The translations under genes were made by a program, and so were the position numbers. From Clostridiaceae bacterium (lineage in GTDB: Bacteria; Bacillota; Clostridia; Peptostreptococcales; Natronincolaceae): a stretch of DNA of 64,000 bases. Shown piece by piece: positions 52,311 through 60,846 of this stretch. Below the pieces are notes generated by a model that was not told where the DNA came from, made no database searches, and saw only the letters and a program-made list of their open reading frames with translations. Where the stretch lies: positions 110,814 to 174,813 of the forward strand of contig JAHDLO010000016.1 of assembly GCA_018432235.1 (NCBI GenBank), in the 5' to 3' direction. Positions within the stretch are counted from its first letter, which is position 1, and every line of letters begins with the position of its first letter.

Positions 52311-52433
52311 CATTTGACCCCCTTATGTTTTATGGTACTAAATAATTGCTTTAACCTTATCCTCCCTTCCTTTGTACTTTAATTCACATGTGCTTTTGGG
52401 TCCCATCTTTAAGTTAAATTTAATATTTTTCTA

Positions 52434-52634
52434 TTATCCGCCGGATATGAGCATTAATAGTTTTATGGTTGCTTCGTCCTTCAAGGCTGTTTTATTTAGC
52501 ATATCTAGGGATATGAATTTTCCGTTAACTAAAACAATCGTCATGGCTGATGTTGTAGCTCCTGAAGCCTCAATTGCGTCGGCAACCGTCATTCCTGCTA
52601 CATAGCTGATTTTTTTATCATTAACCTGTATCAT
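52434..52634 (-). CDS. ThiS/MoaD-like sulfur-carrier protein paired with AOR 1
   Basis: 66 residues: MIQVNDKKISYVAGMTVADAIEASGA, then MTIVLVNGKFISLDML and the C-terminal tail MLISGG. The beta-grasp order, the VLVNG turn and the terminal GG are typical of ThiS/MoaD. The ATG shares one base with the AOR 1 stop (TAATG), so the pair is translationally coupled. No thiazole or general molybdopterin genes lie nearby. A role in maturing or serving AOR is inferred from position. Confidence 0.85.
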   Translation of the reverse strand: MIQVNDKKISYVAGMTVADAIEASGATTSAMTIVLVNGKFISLDMLNKTALKDEATIKLLMLISGG

Positions 52635-54337
52635 TAGAAATCAAAAATAACATCTAATTCATGGTCATTAATGTCAAATCTTGATCCGGTTGCAGGAGAG
52701 GGCTCATTATAAAAGAAGTCCGGCAATCTGTCATCTTCCTTTGTCAGACCTGCTGCTTTATTGAAGGCTCTTTCGGTTAACAATGTTTTAACCCCTAGCC
52801 CTGTCACGCGTGCGTATTCAGAGCTTCCCCCATACATTGCAGCCATTAACTCTGCTAGAAGCGGCAGTTCTGGTACCATATGTGAAAATGCAAAAATACA
52901 CATCATACAGTCAGCGAAGCACATAGCCACCTGTAGCTTATTTGATGCATAGGCTTGAGCTGTTCTGCCTGTATCCTCAAAGGCTCTACCCATGGTTAGT
53001 CCAGCTGTATGATCCGCCCCCATCGGACTAGTCGCATAGGTAACACCTGTCCCCTTGGTATTTCGTGGATCATAGCCTGCAATTGCTTGATGCTTTACCG
53101 TGGGAATACGTTTGCAGCCAAGGCTCTTGCCTACGGCCTCACAGCCGCCTCCAAGCAAATATCCAAACTCAGTCCCATCAGTCATTTCCTTTAATAGCTT
53201 TATCACACCATCGCTATCACCCCAGTTTAAAACGCCACTTTCCATACAAACAGCCATGGTATTAGCCGCCTCTATCGTATCAATACCTAAATCATCACAC
53301 ATGCGATCCATCATCGCTATTGCATCCAGATCTGAAATATGGCAGTTTGGGCCAAATAGAGCAATAGTTTCATACTCTAGCCCTGAGGTTAAGTACTCTC
53401 CAGATTTATCTCTGTATTCATTGGAGCATTGAACCGCACAGCCCGGCTGGCATGCCAGCTTATTCCGTCCTCCTCGGTTTGATAGGTTTGTTAAAAAGGT
53501 ACCGGAACCCACCTCAGCATACTTAGGAAATAGCTTGCCTGAGAAATTATCTACCGGTAAAACGCCATTGGCGCCGGTTGCCTCTATGGTTGCAATTGTT
53601 CCTATATTATGGAAGGGATCATTTTTAGCTCCTTCTGCCACCATCCTGTTCAATTTTTTGCTTATTTCATTAAACCGTTCTTTGTCATTATAATTAAAGG
53701 TAAATTTATTAAGGGGCTTTTCAATTATTATGCTCTTGAGTCTTTTGCTGCCCATCAATGCCCCCAGGCCACCCCTTGCAGCTGCACGGCTAGGATGATT
53801 TGAAGCAAATTCAGAAACTTGAATCGAGGCACATTTATAAAGTCTTTCACCGGCAGCCCCGATTGAAATCGTTGCCAATCTATTGTCAAGGCTTTTGTGA
53901 ATTCTATTAACAAGTTCATAGTTGTTTAATCCTTCATAGCCTTCGGCATCCTCTAGAGATACATTACCCTCACGATCAAAATGCAGCTGCCATAGACCCT
54001 TTGTCTCGGGAAGCCCCTTTACAACTATTAGCTTAACACCATGCTCAGCCAATAGCGCACCGGCATAACCGCCAACATTGCTTTCCTTGATTCCACCCGT
54101 CAAAGGACTTTTACCACCGACCGACATCCGATTAGCAGTAGTGAGATTAGAGCCGGCAAAAATTGTTGTGCAGAATATGAGTTGATTTTCACTACCTAAT
54201 GGATCACAATCCGGCGGAACATTTTTTATTAGATATTGTGCAATTAAAGCTCTCCCGCCTAAATCCTGCAACTCTACCTCCAGTGCTTCTCTTTTGACCG
54301 TCTGGTTCTTCATATCTACAATAACTTTAGACCACAT
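52634..54337 (-). CDS. Aldehyde:ferredoxin oxidoreductase family protein (AOR 1), CxxxCxxxC clade
   Basis: 567 residues. Pterin-binding text 'ANRMSVGGKSPLTGGIKESNVGGYAGALLAEHGVKLIVVKG' and 'SRAAARGGLGALMGSKRLKSIIIE'. The [4Fe-4S] ligands are CQPGCAVQC (about 294-302) with three residues, not two, between the first two Cys, plus a later Cys in DCMMC. 'GLEYETIALFGPNC' is the substrate-site region, and 'YDPRNTKGTGVTYATSPMGADHTAG' is conserved in this branch. It is clearly a different clade from AOR 2. AAGGAGG precedes the ATG. Second gene of the operon after Fe-ADH. Confidence 0.9.
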   Translation of the reverse strand: MWSKVIVDMKNQTVKREALEVELQDLGGRALIAQYLIKNVPPDCDPLGSENQLIFCTTIFAGSNLTTANRMSVGGKSPLTGGIKESNVGGYAGALLAEHGVKLIVVKGLPETKGLWQLHFDREGNVSLEDAEGYEGLNNYELVNRIHKSLDNRLATISIGAAGERLYKCASIQVSEFASNHPSRAAARGGLGALMGSKRLKSIIIEKPLNKFTFNYNDKERFNEISKKLNRMVAEGAKNDPFHNIGTIATIEATGANGVLPVDNFSGKLFPKYAEVGSGTFLTNLSNRGGRNKLACQPGCAVQCSNEYRDKSGEYLTSGLEYETIALFGPNCHISDLDAIAMMDRMCDDLGIDTIEAANTMAVCMESGVLNWGDSDGVIKLLKEMTDGTEFGYLLGGGCEAVGKSLGCKRIPTVKHQAIAGYDPRNTKGTGVTYATSPMGADHTAGLTMGRAFEDTGRTAQAYASNKLQVAMCFADCMMCIFAFSHMVPELPLLAELMAAMYGGSSEYARVTGLGVKTLLTERAFNKAAGLTKEDDRLPDFFYNEPSPATGSRFDINDHELDVIFDF

Positions 54338-54369
54338 AACCGTTACCTCCTTATATTTGATTTGTAGGA

Positions 54370-55524
54370 CTATGCATCAAAGGCATGTTTTATGATTTCT
54401 GCAACTCCGGCTGTTGTAATTCTATATGGCGCAAGGGCCATACCACTATCGGCAGTTATTTTAGGCGCCAGCTTCTGAGCATCCTCCAATGTAATACCCA
54501 GTTCTTTGATATTAGGAATATCAAGGGATTTTATCAAAGAACGTAGGGCTTTACGGGCGGTTTCACCTATAGCCTCAGCTGTAGCCTCCTCTGAAACATC
54601 CACCCCCAAGCATTCACAAATCATCCTTACCTTTTTAAACTCTGTTTTAGAGGTATACTCAATTACCTCCGGCAATGTCACCGCACAGGCAATGCCATGG
54701 GGAATATGAAAGCTAGCACCAAGGGCGTGGGCGATACAATGTCCGAGATGAACAAGGGCATTTGTAAAGGCCATACCTGCATAGGTTGATGCCAAAATCA
54801 TATACTCCCTTGCTTCAATATTTTTGCCATCTCTATAGGCAACCGGCAGCCATTTTGCTATGATGCGTATTGCTTCCCTTGCCAGAGCATCTGAAAGAGG
54901 ATTTGCCTGACCACCTGTTATAGCTTCTACAGCATGGGCTAAGGCATCTATTCCTGTAGCTGCAGTTAATTTTGGAGGAAGTCCAATGGTTAGCTCTGGG
55001 TCCAAGATTGCGAGACTACCAACACATACAGGACTTACAACACTATCCTTATTCCCCATAGAGGTGCAGGAAATTACGCACATATTTGTAACCTCACTGC
55101 CTGTTCCGCTGGTTGTAGGTATAAAAACCATAGGAACACCCTTCTTAAGATTTTTTTGAATACCAAAATATTTCATAATAGGTGGCTCGTTATTCATCAG
55201 CACGTTGATGCCCTTTGCTGAATCTATAGCACTGCCTCCACCAACAGCAACAATGCCATCTATGCCTTCTTTTTTTGCAAGGGCCGCTGCTGCTTCAACA
55301 ATGGTATCTGGAGGATCAGGCACAACGCCATCAAAGGAAATCGTTTCCACGCCAGCATTATGCAAATTATCTAGAATGACATCCGTTATTCCCAGTTCCT
55401 TTAGCCCCTTGTCATACACCACCATAACCTTTTTGCAACCCAGCTCCCGTACCTTAAGACCAGTCCGATAAGAAGCCCCGCGCCCCATAATAATAGGAAC
55501 AAAAACCCCGAAAGATGTAATCAT
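54370..55524 (-). CDS. Iron-containing (group III) alcohol dehydrogenase
   Basis: 384 residues. NAD(P) motif GGGSAIDSAKG (~95-105), 'PTTSGTGSEVT' (~137), and metal ligands Asp and His in 'GIDALAHAVEA' (~195) and 'HLGHCIAHALGASFHIPHG' (~255-275). The family interconverts primary alcohols and aldehydes, or acts on 1,2-propanediol or 1,3-propanediol. Here it probably reduces a pathway aldehyde to an alcohol to discard electrons, or oxidises a substrate alcohol. AAGGAGGG precedes the ATG. First gene of the operon, divergent from the PucR-type regulator. Confidence 0.92.
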   Translation of the reverse strand: MITSFGVFVPIIMGRGASYRTGLKVRELGCKKVMVVYDKGLKELGITDVILDNLHNAGVETISFDGVVPDPPDTIVEAAAALAKKEGIDGIVAVGGGSAIDSAKGINVLMNNEPPIMKYFGIQKNLKKGVPMVFIPTTSGTGSEVTNMCVISCTSMGNKDSVVSPVCVGSLAILDPELTIGLPPKLTAATGIDALAHAVEAITGGQANPLSDALAREAIRIIAKWLPVAYRDGKNIEAREYMILASTYAGMAFTNALVHLGHCIAHALGASFHIPHGIACAVTLPEVIEYTSKTEFKKVRMICECLGVDVSEEATAEAIGETARKALRSLIKSLDIPNIKELGITLEDAQKLAPKITADSGMALAPYRITTAGVAEIIKHAFDA

Positions 55525-55601
55525 TTCTATATCCCTCCTTATATATTTAGCATTTCTAATTAATTACCTTAATCTTAACATAAGGGATGTTGAACTGAGT
55601 A

Positions 55602-55616
55602 CGTGTCGAAAACACG
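55602..55616. promoter_or_regulatory. Candidate operator palindrome in the divergent control region
   Basis: CGTGTcgaaaACACG, five-base arms, lies between the Fe-ADH start (55524) and the PucR-type gene. It is the only clear dyad in this 198-base region and is placed where an activator or autoregulator would bind. Short arms make it tentative. Confidence 0.4.
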
Positions 55617-55660
55617 AAAATTAGGTGCTTTTTTCGTTCTATTCGCACTATTCTAAATAT

Positions 55661-55690
55661 TTGATGTTTTTGCCTGGAATGATGTATGCT
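55661..55690 (+). promoter_or_regulatory. Promoter candidate of the PucR-type regulator
   Basis: TTGATG (55661-55666), 18 bases, TATGCT (55685-55690). It gives a leader of about 25 bases before the start at 55723. Confidence 0.5.
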
Positions 55691-55722
55691 AAAATAGTAT
55701 TAGAAGGGAGATGGTGTTTTTT

Positions 55723-57231
55723 ATGAGATATGATGAATTAATTAAATATTTAAAACATACTTTTGAGATTCATGCTATTACTAAGAGCTCTATTTCTCCT
55801 AAAGTAACAGATGTAAAGCTTGTTGAAGGCCAAATTCAAAGCTGGGAGGAAGATGTACTCTATGTAGGCAATACAATAGCCCTAGAGGCTCCAGCTAATC
55901 ATCCGATAATGCTATGCTGTAGTAATGAGCTAAGGGATGGGGATCTGCCACAAGATAGTAATTATTCTCGTATTAGCTTGAATGAGGCAAATAAAATTTA
56001 TTGCCTTGCAAAGGATTTAATCTTTGAGGATATAAAAGCTGAGAATGCTTTATTCCCTTTGTCTCAAGCAGCCCTTGATGGTAACAACATTCTACATCTT
56101 ATAAACGAGGCCGCTAAAATATTAGGTAATGCTCTCATACTTACAGACACCAGCATGAATATCATTGCCCATTCAACGGTATTTGAGATTATGGACCCAT
56201 TATGGGAAAAGAATATAAGGAATGGTCAATGTACAGACGAGTTTAAGCAAAAGGTAAACAGTTGTGAATCCATGAAGGGCTGGAGTAAACAGGATAACGA
56301 TACCATAAAAATTAGATTGGCTGATGATAATCAAAGTAAGCTTATATCTCGTATTATTCATAATAACCATTTAACAGGTGGGATTACAATGATAGAGCAT
56401 CACACCCCTATTTCAAGGGCTCATATGGTACAGCTACCATTGGTGGGGGCGATTCTATATAAGCGATTTGTAAACGATTTATCCGGCAGCTTAAATAAAT
56501 CATTGCACAGCACCATTCTTTACAATCTACTAGATGAGCTGGATACTGCCGGCAAAAATAAATCAATTCCTAAAATCGATTTGCCAAAGCAGCTGAAGGT
56601 TGTAGTGGTTCGATATATATATCCGATGTACAATCGTCATCTAAAGCGTACGATTATGTTTGAATTAGAAAGAATATTTCCTAATGGCTATTCTGTTCAA
56701 TACAAGGGCTATATGGCAATAGTTGTAGATTCAATTAATGATAATCAGGAAAATGAGCTAAAAAAAATGGTTAGTCAAAACGACATAACCATAGGCGTAA
56801 GCTGGGAGTTTTATAATATAGCTCAATTTAAGAGATATTTTAACCAAGCAGTTTCAGCAATTAAGCTCTCCCATCGAATAGGTGCTAAAAATCAATTAGT
56901 CAATTATACAGACTATGCTATATTTGATTTACTGAGTAATTATGCAGGAAAAATACCTCTACAGGGCTTTTGTCATCCACATTTAGAAACACTAAAAACC
57001 TACGACAGAATTAATGGCACCGAGTTTTATATGACCCTCCGCACTTATTTTCAGAACAACAAAAATCTTAGCTTAACCTCTAAAGCACTGTTCATTCATA
57101 AAAACTCTTTAGCATATAGATTAAATCGCATTACTCAGCTTACAGGTATTGATTTAAATAATGTAGAGCTGATGCATTCTCTTATAGATTCCTTTAGAAT
57201 TAATGAATTTCTGAATTCATCGTTAGGGTAA
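55723..57231 (+). CDS. PucR-family transcriptional regulator of the AOR/lyase cluster
   Basis: 502 residues. The N-terminal ~120 residues resemble the PucR N-terminal purine-catabolism-type domain. A GAF-like segment follows (about 125-240, 'ALILTDTSMNIIAHSTVFEIMD'). Then a GGDEF-like middle part, and the C-terminal HTH_30 'NKNLSLTSKALFIHKNSLAYRLNRITQLTG' (~445-480). The start is uncertain: ATG 55723 has AAGGGAG 12 bases upstream, while ATG 55711 and GTG 55714 abut that site. It is divergent from the Fe-ADH/AOR operon and most probably activates it in response to substrate or an intermediate. Confidence 0.85.
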   Translation: MRYDELIKYLKHTFEIHAITKSSISPKVTDVKLVEGQIQSWEEDVLYVGNTIALEAPANHPIMLCCSNELRDGDLPQDSNYSRISLNEANKIYCLAKDLIFEDIKAENALFPLSQAALDGNNILHLINEAAKILGNALILTDTSMNIIAHSTVFEIMDPLWEKNIRNGQCTDEFKQKVNSCESMKGWSKQDNDTIKIRLADDNQSKLISRIIHNNHLTGGITMIEHHTPISRAHMVQLPLVGAILYKRFVNDLSGSLNKSLHSTILYNLLDELDTAGKNKSIPKIDLPKQLKVVVVRYIYPMYNRHLKRTIMFELERIFPNGYSVQYKGYMAIVVDSINDNQENELKKMVSQNDITIGVSWEFYNIAQFKRYFNQAVSAIKLSHRIGAKNQLVNYTDYAIFDLLSNYAGKIPLQGFCHPHLETLKTYDRINGTEFYMTLRTYFQNNKNLSLTSKALFIHKNSLAYRLNRITQLTGIDLNNVELMHSLIDSFRINEFLNSSLG

Positions 57232-57559
57232 GATAGATAGCCTTTTTCAACACTTCAACAAACCACATATTCCTTTTTACTTTAATGTGATAAAGGCTCT
57301 GTTACGCAATAACCAATCAGAGCACTGGGAGAGTCATCAGCTAAATATCGTGGAAATAGATGCATATGTAGAATCATCTTCCTTTCCCCAACGTGTTAGC
57401 ATGATTTATATCAACTTAGCTGCTTATATCCATATTTCCTTACATGTTGCCATACACATAAAAGGAAGTCAAATTAATAGCTTTGACTTCCTTTTATTAT
57501 CTACAGGCATGCATATATGCCATAGCCCTATCGTCCCTCTAATTTAGTAAGGTTGAAAA
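57232..57559. other. 328-base intergenic region, only a terminator seen
   Basis: It lies between convergent genes (regulator ending 57231 and ASCH gene ending 57560). Apart from the hairpin at 57460-57495 nothing recognisable was found. Confidence 0.5.
57460..57495. terminator. Bidirectional terminator between convergent genes
   Basis: AAAAGGAAGTCAAA pairs with TTTGACTTCCTTTT around a seven-base loop. T tracts follow on both strands. It can serve the regulator (+) and the ASCH operon (-). Confidence 0.8.
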
Positions 57560-57904
57560 TCAAACCCGCTCCAGCTCAATAATCACACAGCCGTATTTTT
57601 CTTCCTTTTCCTTGGGCCACCAATTATCATAAGTATCTTTTACCGCCTCTTCTATGCTTTCATAGTGTTCCCTTAGATCCTCCTCAAAAAACGCCTGATA
57701 GCAGCTATACCAATCCTTATATATCCTAAGGCCAATGACCCTTGTCGTAACACCCTCTGTTTTCTCTGGCAGCTTTGTAAATTCAATTAAATCTCCTACC
57801 TGTAGCCTTCGTCGCTTTTCATCATATAACCGATATTCCCTCAGCTTTTCACCGTTTGTTATCTTTTCAAAGCCTTCTTCATATAGACCCATTGTATGAC
57901 GCAT
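57560..57904 (-). CDS. ASCH-domain protein
   Basis: 114 residues. 'MGLYEEGFEKITNGEKLREYRLYDEKRRRLQVGDLIEFTKL' followed by 'TTRVIGLRIYKDWYSCYQAFF' is the ASCH (ASC-1 homology) pattern: a beta-barrel with a conserved Glu-x-x-x-R/Y region and the 'GD.I.F' strand. ASCH proteins are thought to bind RNA or modified nucleosides; some cleave N4-acetylcytidine. The function here is not known. It starts 17 bases after the small gene upstream, as part of a two-gene operon. Confidence 0.82.
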   Translation of the reverse strand: MRHTMGLYEEGFEKITNGEKLREYRLYDEKRRRLQVGDLIEFTKLPEKTEGVTTRVIGLRIYKDWYSCYQAFFEEDLREHYESIEEAVKDTYDNWWPKEKEEKYGCVIIELERV

Positions 57905-57921
57905 GACAAGCCTCCTTTATG

Positions 57922-58143
57922 CTATCCTCTTTCCAATAGCGCCAACGCCCTTTGATAAAGAGGGTCAAATTCACATCCACAGCTGCCGCATTCTACGTCA
58001 GCCTGTTTTATCACAGCAACCAGACTGTCGGCATCTCCCTGACCCTCTAGCCAGGCCCTTGATGGTACAGCTATTAGGTCCCACCCAGAATCAGCAAACC
58101 TTGTAATTACTTCAACTAACGCCATAGTGCTCTTGCTTTTCAT
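57922..58143 (-). CDS. Small hypothetical protein with CxxCxC motif
   Basis: 73 residues: MKSKSTMALVEVITRFADSGWDLIAVPSRAWLEGQGD, then 'KQADVECGSCGCEFDPLYQRALALLERG'. The CGSCGCEFD Cys group could bind a metal, but only three Cys are present. Family not recognised. ATG 58143 has AGGAGGAGAGG upstream. It precedes the ASCH gene in an apparent two-gene unit. Confidence 0.6.
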   Translation of the reverse strand: MKSKSTMALVEVITRFADSGWDLIAVPSRAWLEGQGDADSLVAVIKQADVECGSCGCEFDPLYQRALALLERG

Positions 58144-58182
58144 AAAACCTCTCCTCCTCATATTCATATTATTACCACAAAG

Positions 58183-58210
58183 AATATCACTATATAGTAC
58201 TATTAGTCAA
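58183..58210 (-). promoter_or_regulatory. Promoter candidate for the small protein/ASCH operon
   Basis: Minus strand TTGACT (58210-58205), 16 bases, GATATT (58188-58183). It is about 40 bases before the start at 58143. Confidence 0.45.
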
Positions 58211-58360
58211 TAAAACATTTCCATTTATTCTCTATCATTAGACTTTATTACTAATGCTTCTAGAGTAAAATACTCCCGTGGCTTTATAAGAACACCTACT
58301 GTGTTCCCCCTATTTCATTTAGGGGACTGTCCACTTAAGATATATCGCTTTTTAATCAAC

Positions 58361-58408
58361 AAAAATACAGCAGTAATAAGACCGGAGAAGTCCTACTTAC
58401 TGCTGTAT
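58361..58408 (-). terminator. Terminator of the acetate carrier gene
   Basis: ATACAGCAGTAA (58365-58376) pairs with TTACTGCTGTAT (58397-58408). On the minus strand TTTTTG follows. It is about 23 bases after the stop at 58431. Confidence 0.8.
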
Positions 58409-58430
58409 CTTATCTACTTGAAGTACTATA

Positions 58431-59030
58431 TTACTTAATTATCGGTCCTGGCATCGGATATACCTTTCGACCATAGGCGGTATTGACCACCATTGCTGCA
58501 GATAAATAAATTCCTAAGCATCCTGCTATCAGCAGTGCCCAAGCTGGAATAGCTGAATAGCTCTTAGGTAATATACCTAAATCCATTAAGGTAATAAAGG
58601 GCAACGCCACATCTAATGCCAATACGATTAAAGTTAATACTAAAGGGGTTTTAAAGAAAGCTGGTGTCCACAGGTATAATACAATGGTTAATACCAGCCA
58701 AGCCCACCCATCGATGCGTGCATCCAGTAAAATTCCGTTGTTTGCTGCGTTAAATTTCATTATCATTTCGATACCGCCGACCAGCATAAAAAATGCGCTG
58801 AAGAATAAAAAGGTATTTCCTCCAGTTGTATTTCCGCTCTTTAAATCCAATAGGGCAACCACCAGCTGTACTACAAAGCCTCCGATAAGCCATGTACCTA
58901 ATAATGGTAACGCTGCACTGGTTACCTTTCCTGACAATAAGGCAAAAAAGCAGAAGCATGCTACTGCCAAGGCAACTAAGCCTGCTGGAGTAGGGTTAGA
59001 CCATTCTTTTGTTCCGTTTATCTGACTCAC
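58431..59030 (-). CDS. GPR1/FUN34/YaaH-family acetate/succinate transporter
   Basis: 199 residues, six helices. It starts MSQINGTKEWSNPTPAGLVALAVACFCFFALL; NPTPAGL is the family hallmark (NPAPLGL in SatP). 'GGNTFLFFSAFFMLVG' in TM3 and the C-terminal 'AWALLIAGCLGIYLSAAMVVNTAYGRKVYPMPGP' also match. The start is GTG 59030 with GAAGG about eight bases upstream; the longer ORF has no site. It moves acetate or succinate with protons, which may relate to acids made by the neighbouring AOR cluster, although it is a separate unit. Confidence 0.88.
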   Translation of the reverse strand: MSQINGTKEWSNPTPAGLVALAVACFCFFALLSGKVTSAALPLLGTWLIGGFVVQLVVALLDLKSGNTTGGNTFLFFSAFFMLVGGIEMIMKFNAANNGILLDARIDGWAWLVLTIVLYLWTPAFFKTPLVLTLIVLALDVALPFITLMDLGILPKSYSAIPAWALLIAGCLGIYLSAAMVVNTAYGRKVYPMPGPIIK

Positions 59031-59193
59031 TCTGACACCTTCACTTTCGCATTTTATTTTTTGCTGGAGATAGATGTTTGTTATTATTTTCTCTATCTCT
59101 TTACCAAAGGCTATTATATGCAATATCCAGACATAAAGCAACATATTTCGACATATGTATACAGTATATTTACTTTAATTGCGACCTCTCCTA

Positions 59194-60846
59194 TTATAGC
59201 TCTATGCATCTATTACATAGTGCTATTGAACTCGGGCGATGAGAAACGATAATAATAGTTTTGTTCTTCCCTATACTTTTAATAGCCTGTTGAATTATAT
59301 TTTCACTATGCTGATCAAGAGCACTGGTGGCTTCATCAAATATAAAAACCGATACATCTCTTAAGAAAATACGTGCAAGTATTAATCTCTGTCTCTGTCC
59401 ACCCGACAGCTTGATACCACCTTCTCCTATGACTGAGTCTAGACCCTCAGGCAGAGATTGTATTAGTTCTAATATAAAGGCCCTTTTGCAGACAGCAATT
59501 AACTCCTCATCTGAGGCATTAGCTTTACCATAGAGAAGATTATCCCTTATCGATGCATTGAAAAGCGTATTCTCCTGCATAACATATCCAATCCTATTAT
59601 GAAGGTCTTTAATAGAAATCTTCTTTACATCCACCCCTGAGAAAAACACCTGACCCTTTTGGGGATGGAGCATACCAGTAATTAATTTCAGAACCGTTGT
59701 TTTTCCTGCACCACTTTTACCTGTAATCGCCACTCTCTCGCCCGCTCTAATAGTCAGACTGAGATTATGTATTACCTTTTCTCTCGAGCCTGAATAGGCA
59801 TAGGAAACCTCCCTTAGCTCAATACTATTGCTTTTTCCAGGGATTAATGATCTGTTTTTTATTAGGGCATGTTGATAAAGCTCCTCTAATACCCTTTCAC
59901 TTTGTGGGGTAGACGACAGCAGCTCAGCATCAGTTGCCGACACCTTTTTAATTGCATTTTCCAGAATGCTATAGTATTGCATGAAAACCAGCAAAGCTCC
60001 TACCTCTAATTTATCACTCATAATAAGTAGGCCGCCAAAAAAATATAGTGAAAACTGCATAAGGAATTCTTCTTTTATTTTAGGAATAACCAGAACACGA
60101 GCCACCCAATAATTTATCCAGGTGCCAAAGTATATTGCAAACATACGTATATGCTTTGCAAACTCTCTTTCTTGATGCTTTTGAAGATTTAGAGCTTTAA
60201 TCTCTCGCCAGCCCTGTATTGACGAGTGTAGCCAGCTAGACATCCGCTGACTGCTTTCCCTTCTCTGGTTAAGTACCACAGCTTCACGTTTTGCAATATA
60301 ATTATCCAGTATAAAGGTCGTAGGAATTACCAAACAGGAGAATATAGCCAGTCTAGCTTCGATCGTAAATAAGAGTATTACAGAAGCAATGATTGTAGTG
60401 CAGGCAATTATATAATCCACAGTCTGTTTATCCGCATATGAGGCTATAAAAGCAGTATCATCCTCCAGCCGCATTTTCATATCTCCTACATTCATCTGAT
60501 CATAGCTTTGGAATTCCTTACTTAGAAAGCCTCTCCATATCTTCATTTTAACCCTAAAGGTCACACGGTTCACAAGACGATTGACGCTGTAATTTTTCAA
60601 ATATGATAACATCATATTCACTAAAAATACCGATAGATAACCGATTATAACATAAGGCATTAACTTTAGCTTGTTTTTTAATATTACCTCTTCAATGAAT
60701 ACTTTATAGAATACAGGCCGGATAAAGCCAGTTACCATTATGGAAATACCTATTATCAAATTAACCAATAAAAATACCTTTACTCCAGCAGCAAAGGGTA
60801 GTAGTACACGCAACACCTTCAATCTATATTTAATATTGATCCACAT
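59194..60846 (-). CDS. ABC exporter half-transporter (permease-ATPase fusion), C terminus truncated
   Basis: 550 residues. Six helices (about 20-310) are fused to an ATPase: Walker A ITGKSGAGKTT (~375), 'GYVMQENTLFNASIRDNLLYGK', signature LSGGQRQRLILARIF, Walker B 'VFIFDEATSALD' and H-loop 'IIVSHRPSS'. It ends eleven residues later (IALCNRCIEL), some 25-30 residues short of usual members, which continue with D.I.VL..G.I.E.G. A ribosome-site-like GGAGG follows the stop without a gene. It overlaps the upstream partner by 17 bases, suggesting a heterodimer. Probably peptide or drug export. Confidence 0.88.
   Translation of the reverse strand: MWINIKYRLKVLRVLLPFAAGVKVFLLVNLIIGISIMVTGFIRPVFYKVFIEEVILKNKLKLMPYVIIGYLSVFLVNMMLSYLKNYSVNRLVNRVTFRVKMKIWRGFLSKEFQSYDQMNVGDMKMRLEDDTAFIASYADKQTVDYIIACTTIIASVILLFTIEARLAIFSCLVIPTTFILDNYIAKREAVVLNQRRESSQRMSSWLHSSIQGWREIKALNLQKHQEREFAKHIRMFAIYFGTWINYWVARVLVIPKIKEEFLMQFSLYFFGGLLIMSDKLEVGALLVFMQYYSILENAIKKVSATDAELLSSTPQSERVLEELYQHALIKNRSLIPGKSNSIELREVSYAYSGSREKVIHNLSLTIRAGERVAITGKSGAGKTTVLKLITGMLHPQKGQVFFSGVDVKKISIKDLHNRIGYVMQENTLFNASIRDNLLYGKANASDEELIAVCKRAFILELIQSLPEGLDSVIGEGGIKLSGGQRQRLILARIFLRDVSVFIFDEATSALDQHSENIIQQAIKSIGKNKTIIIVSHRPSSIALCNRCIEL

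Noticed and set aside
55525..55722. Molybdenum/tungsten cofactor riboswitch upstream of the AOR operon
   Set aside because: The region is short and AT-rich and has no multi-stem pattern like that of the Moco element; only a small dyad is present.
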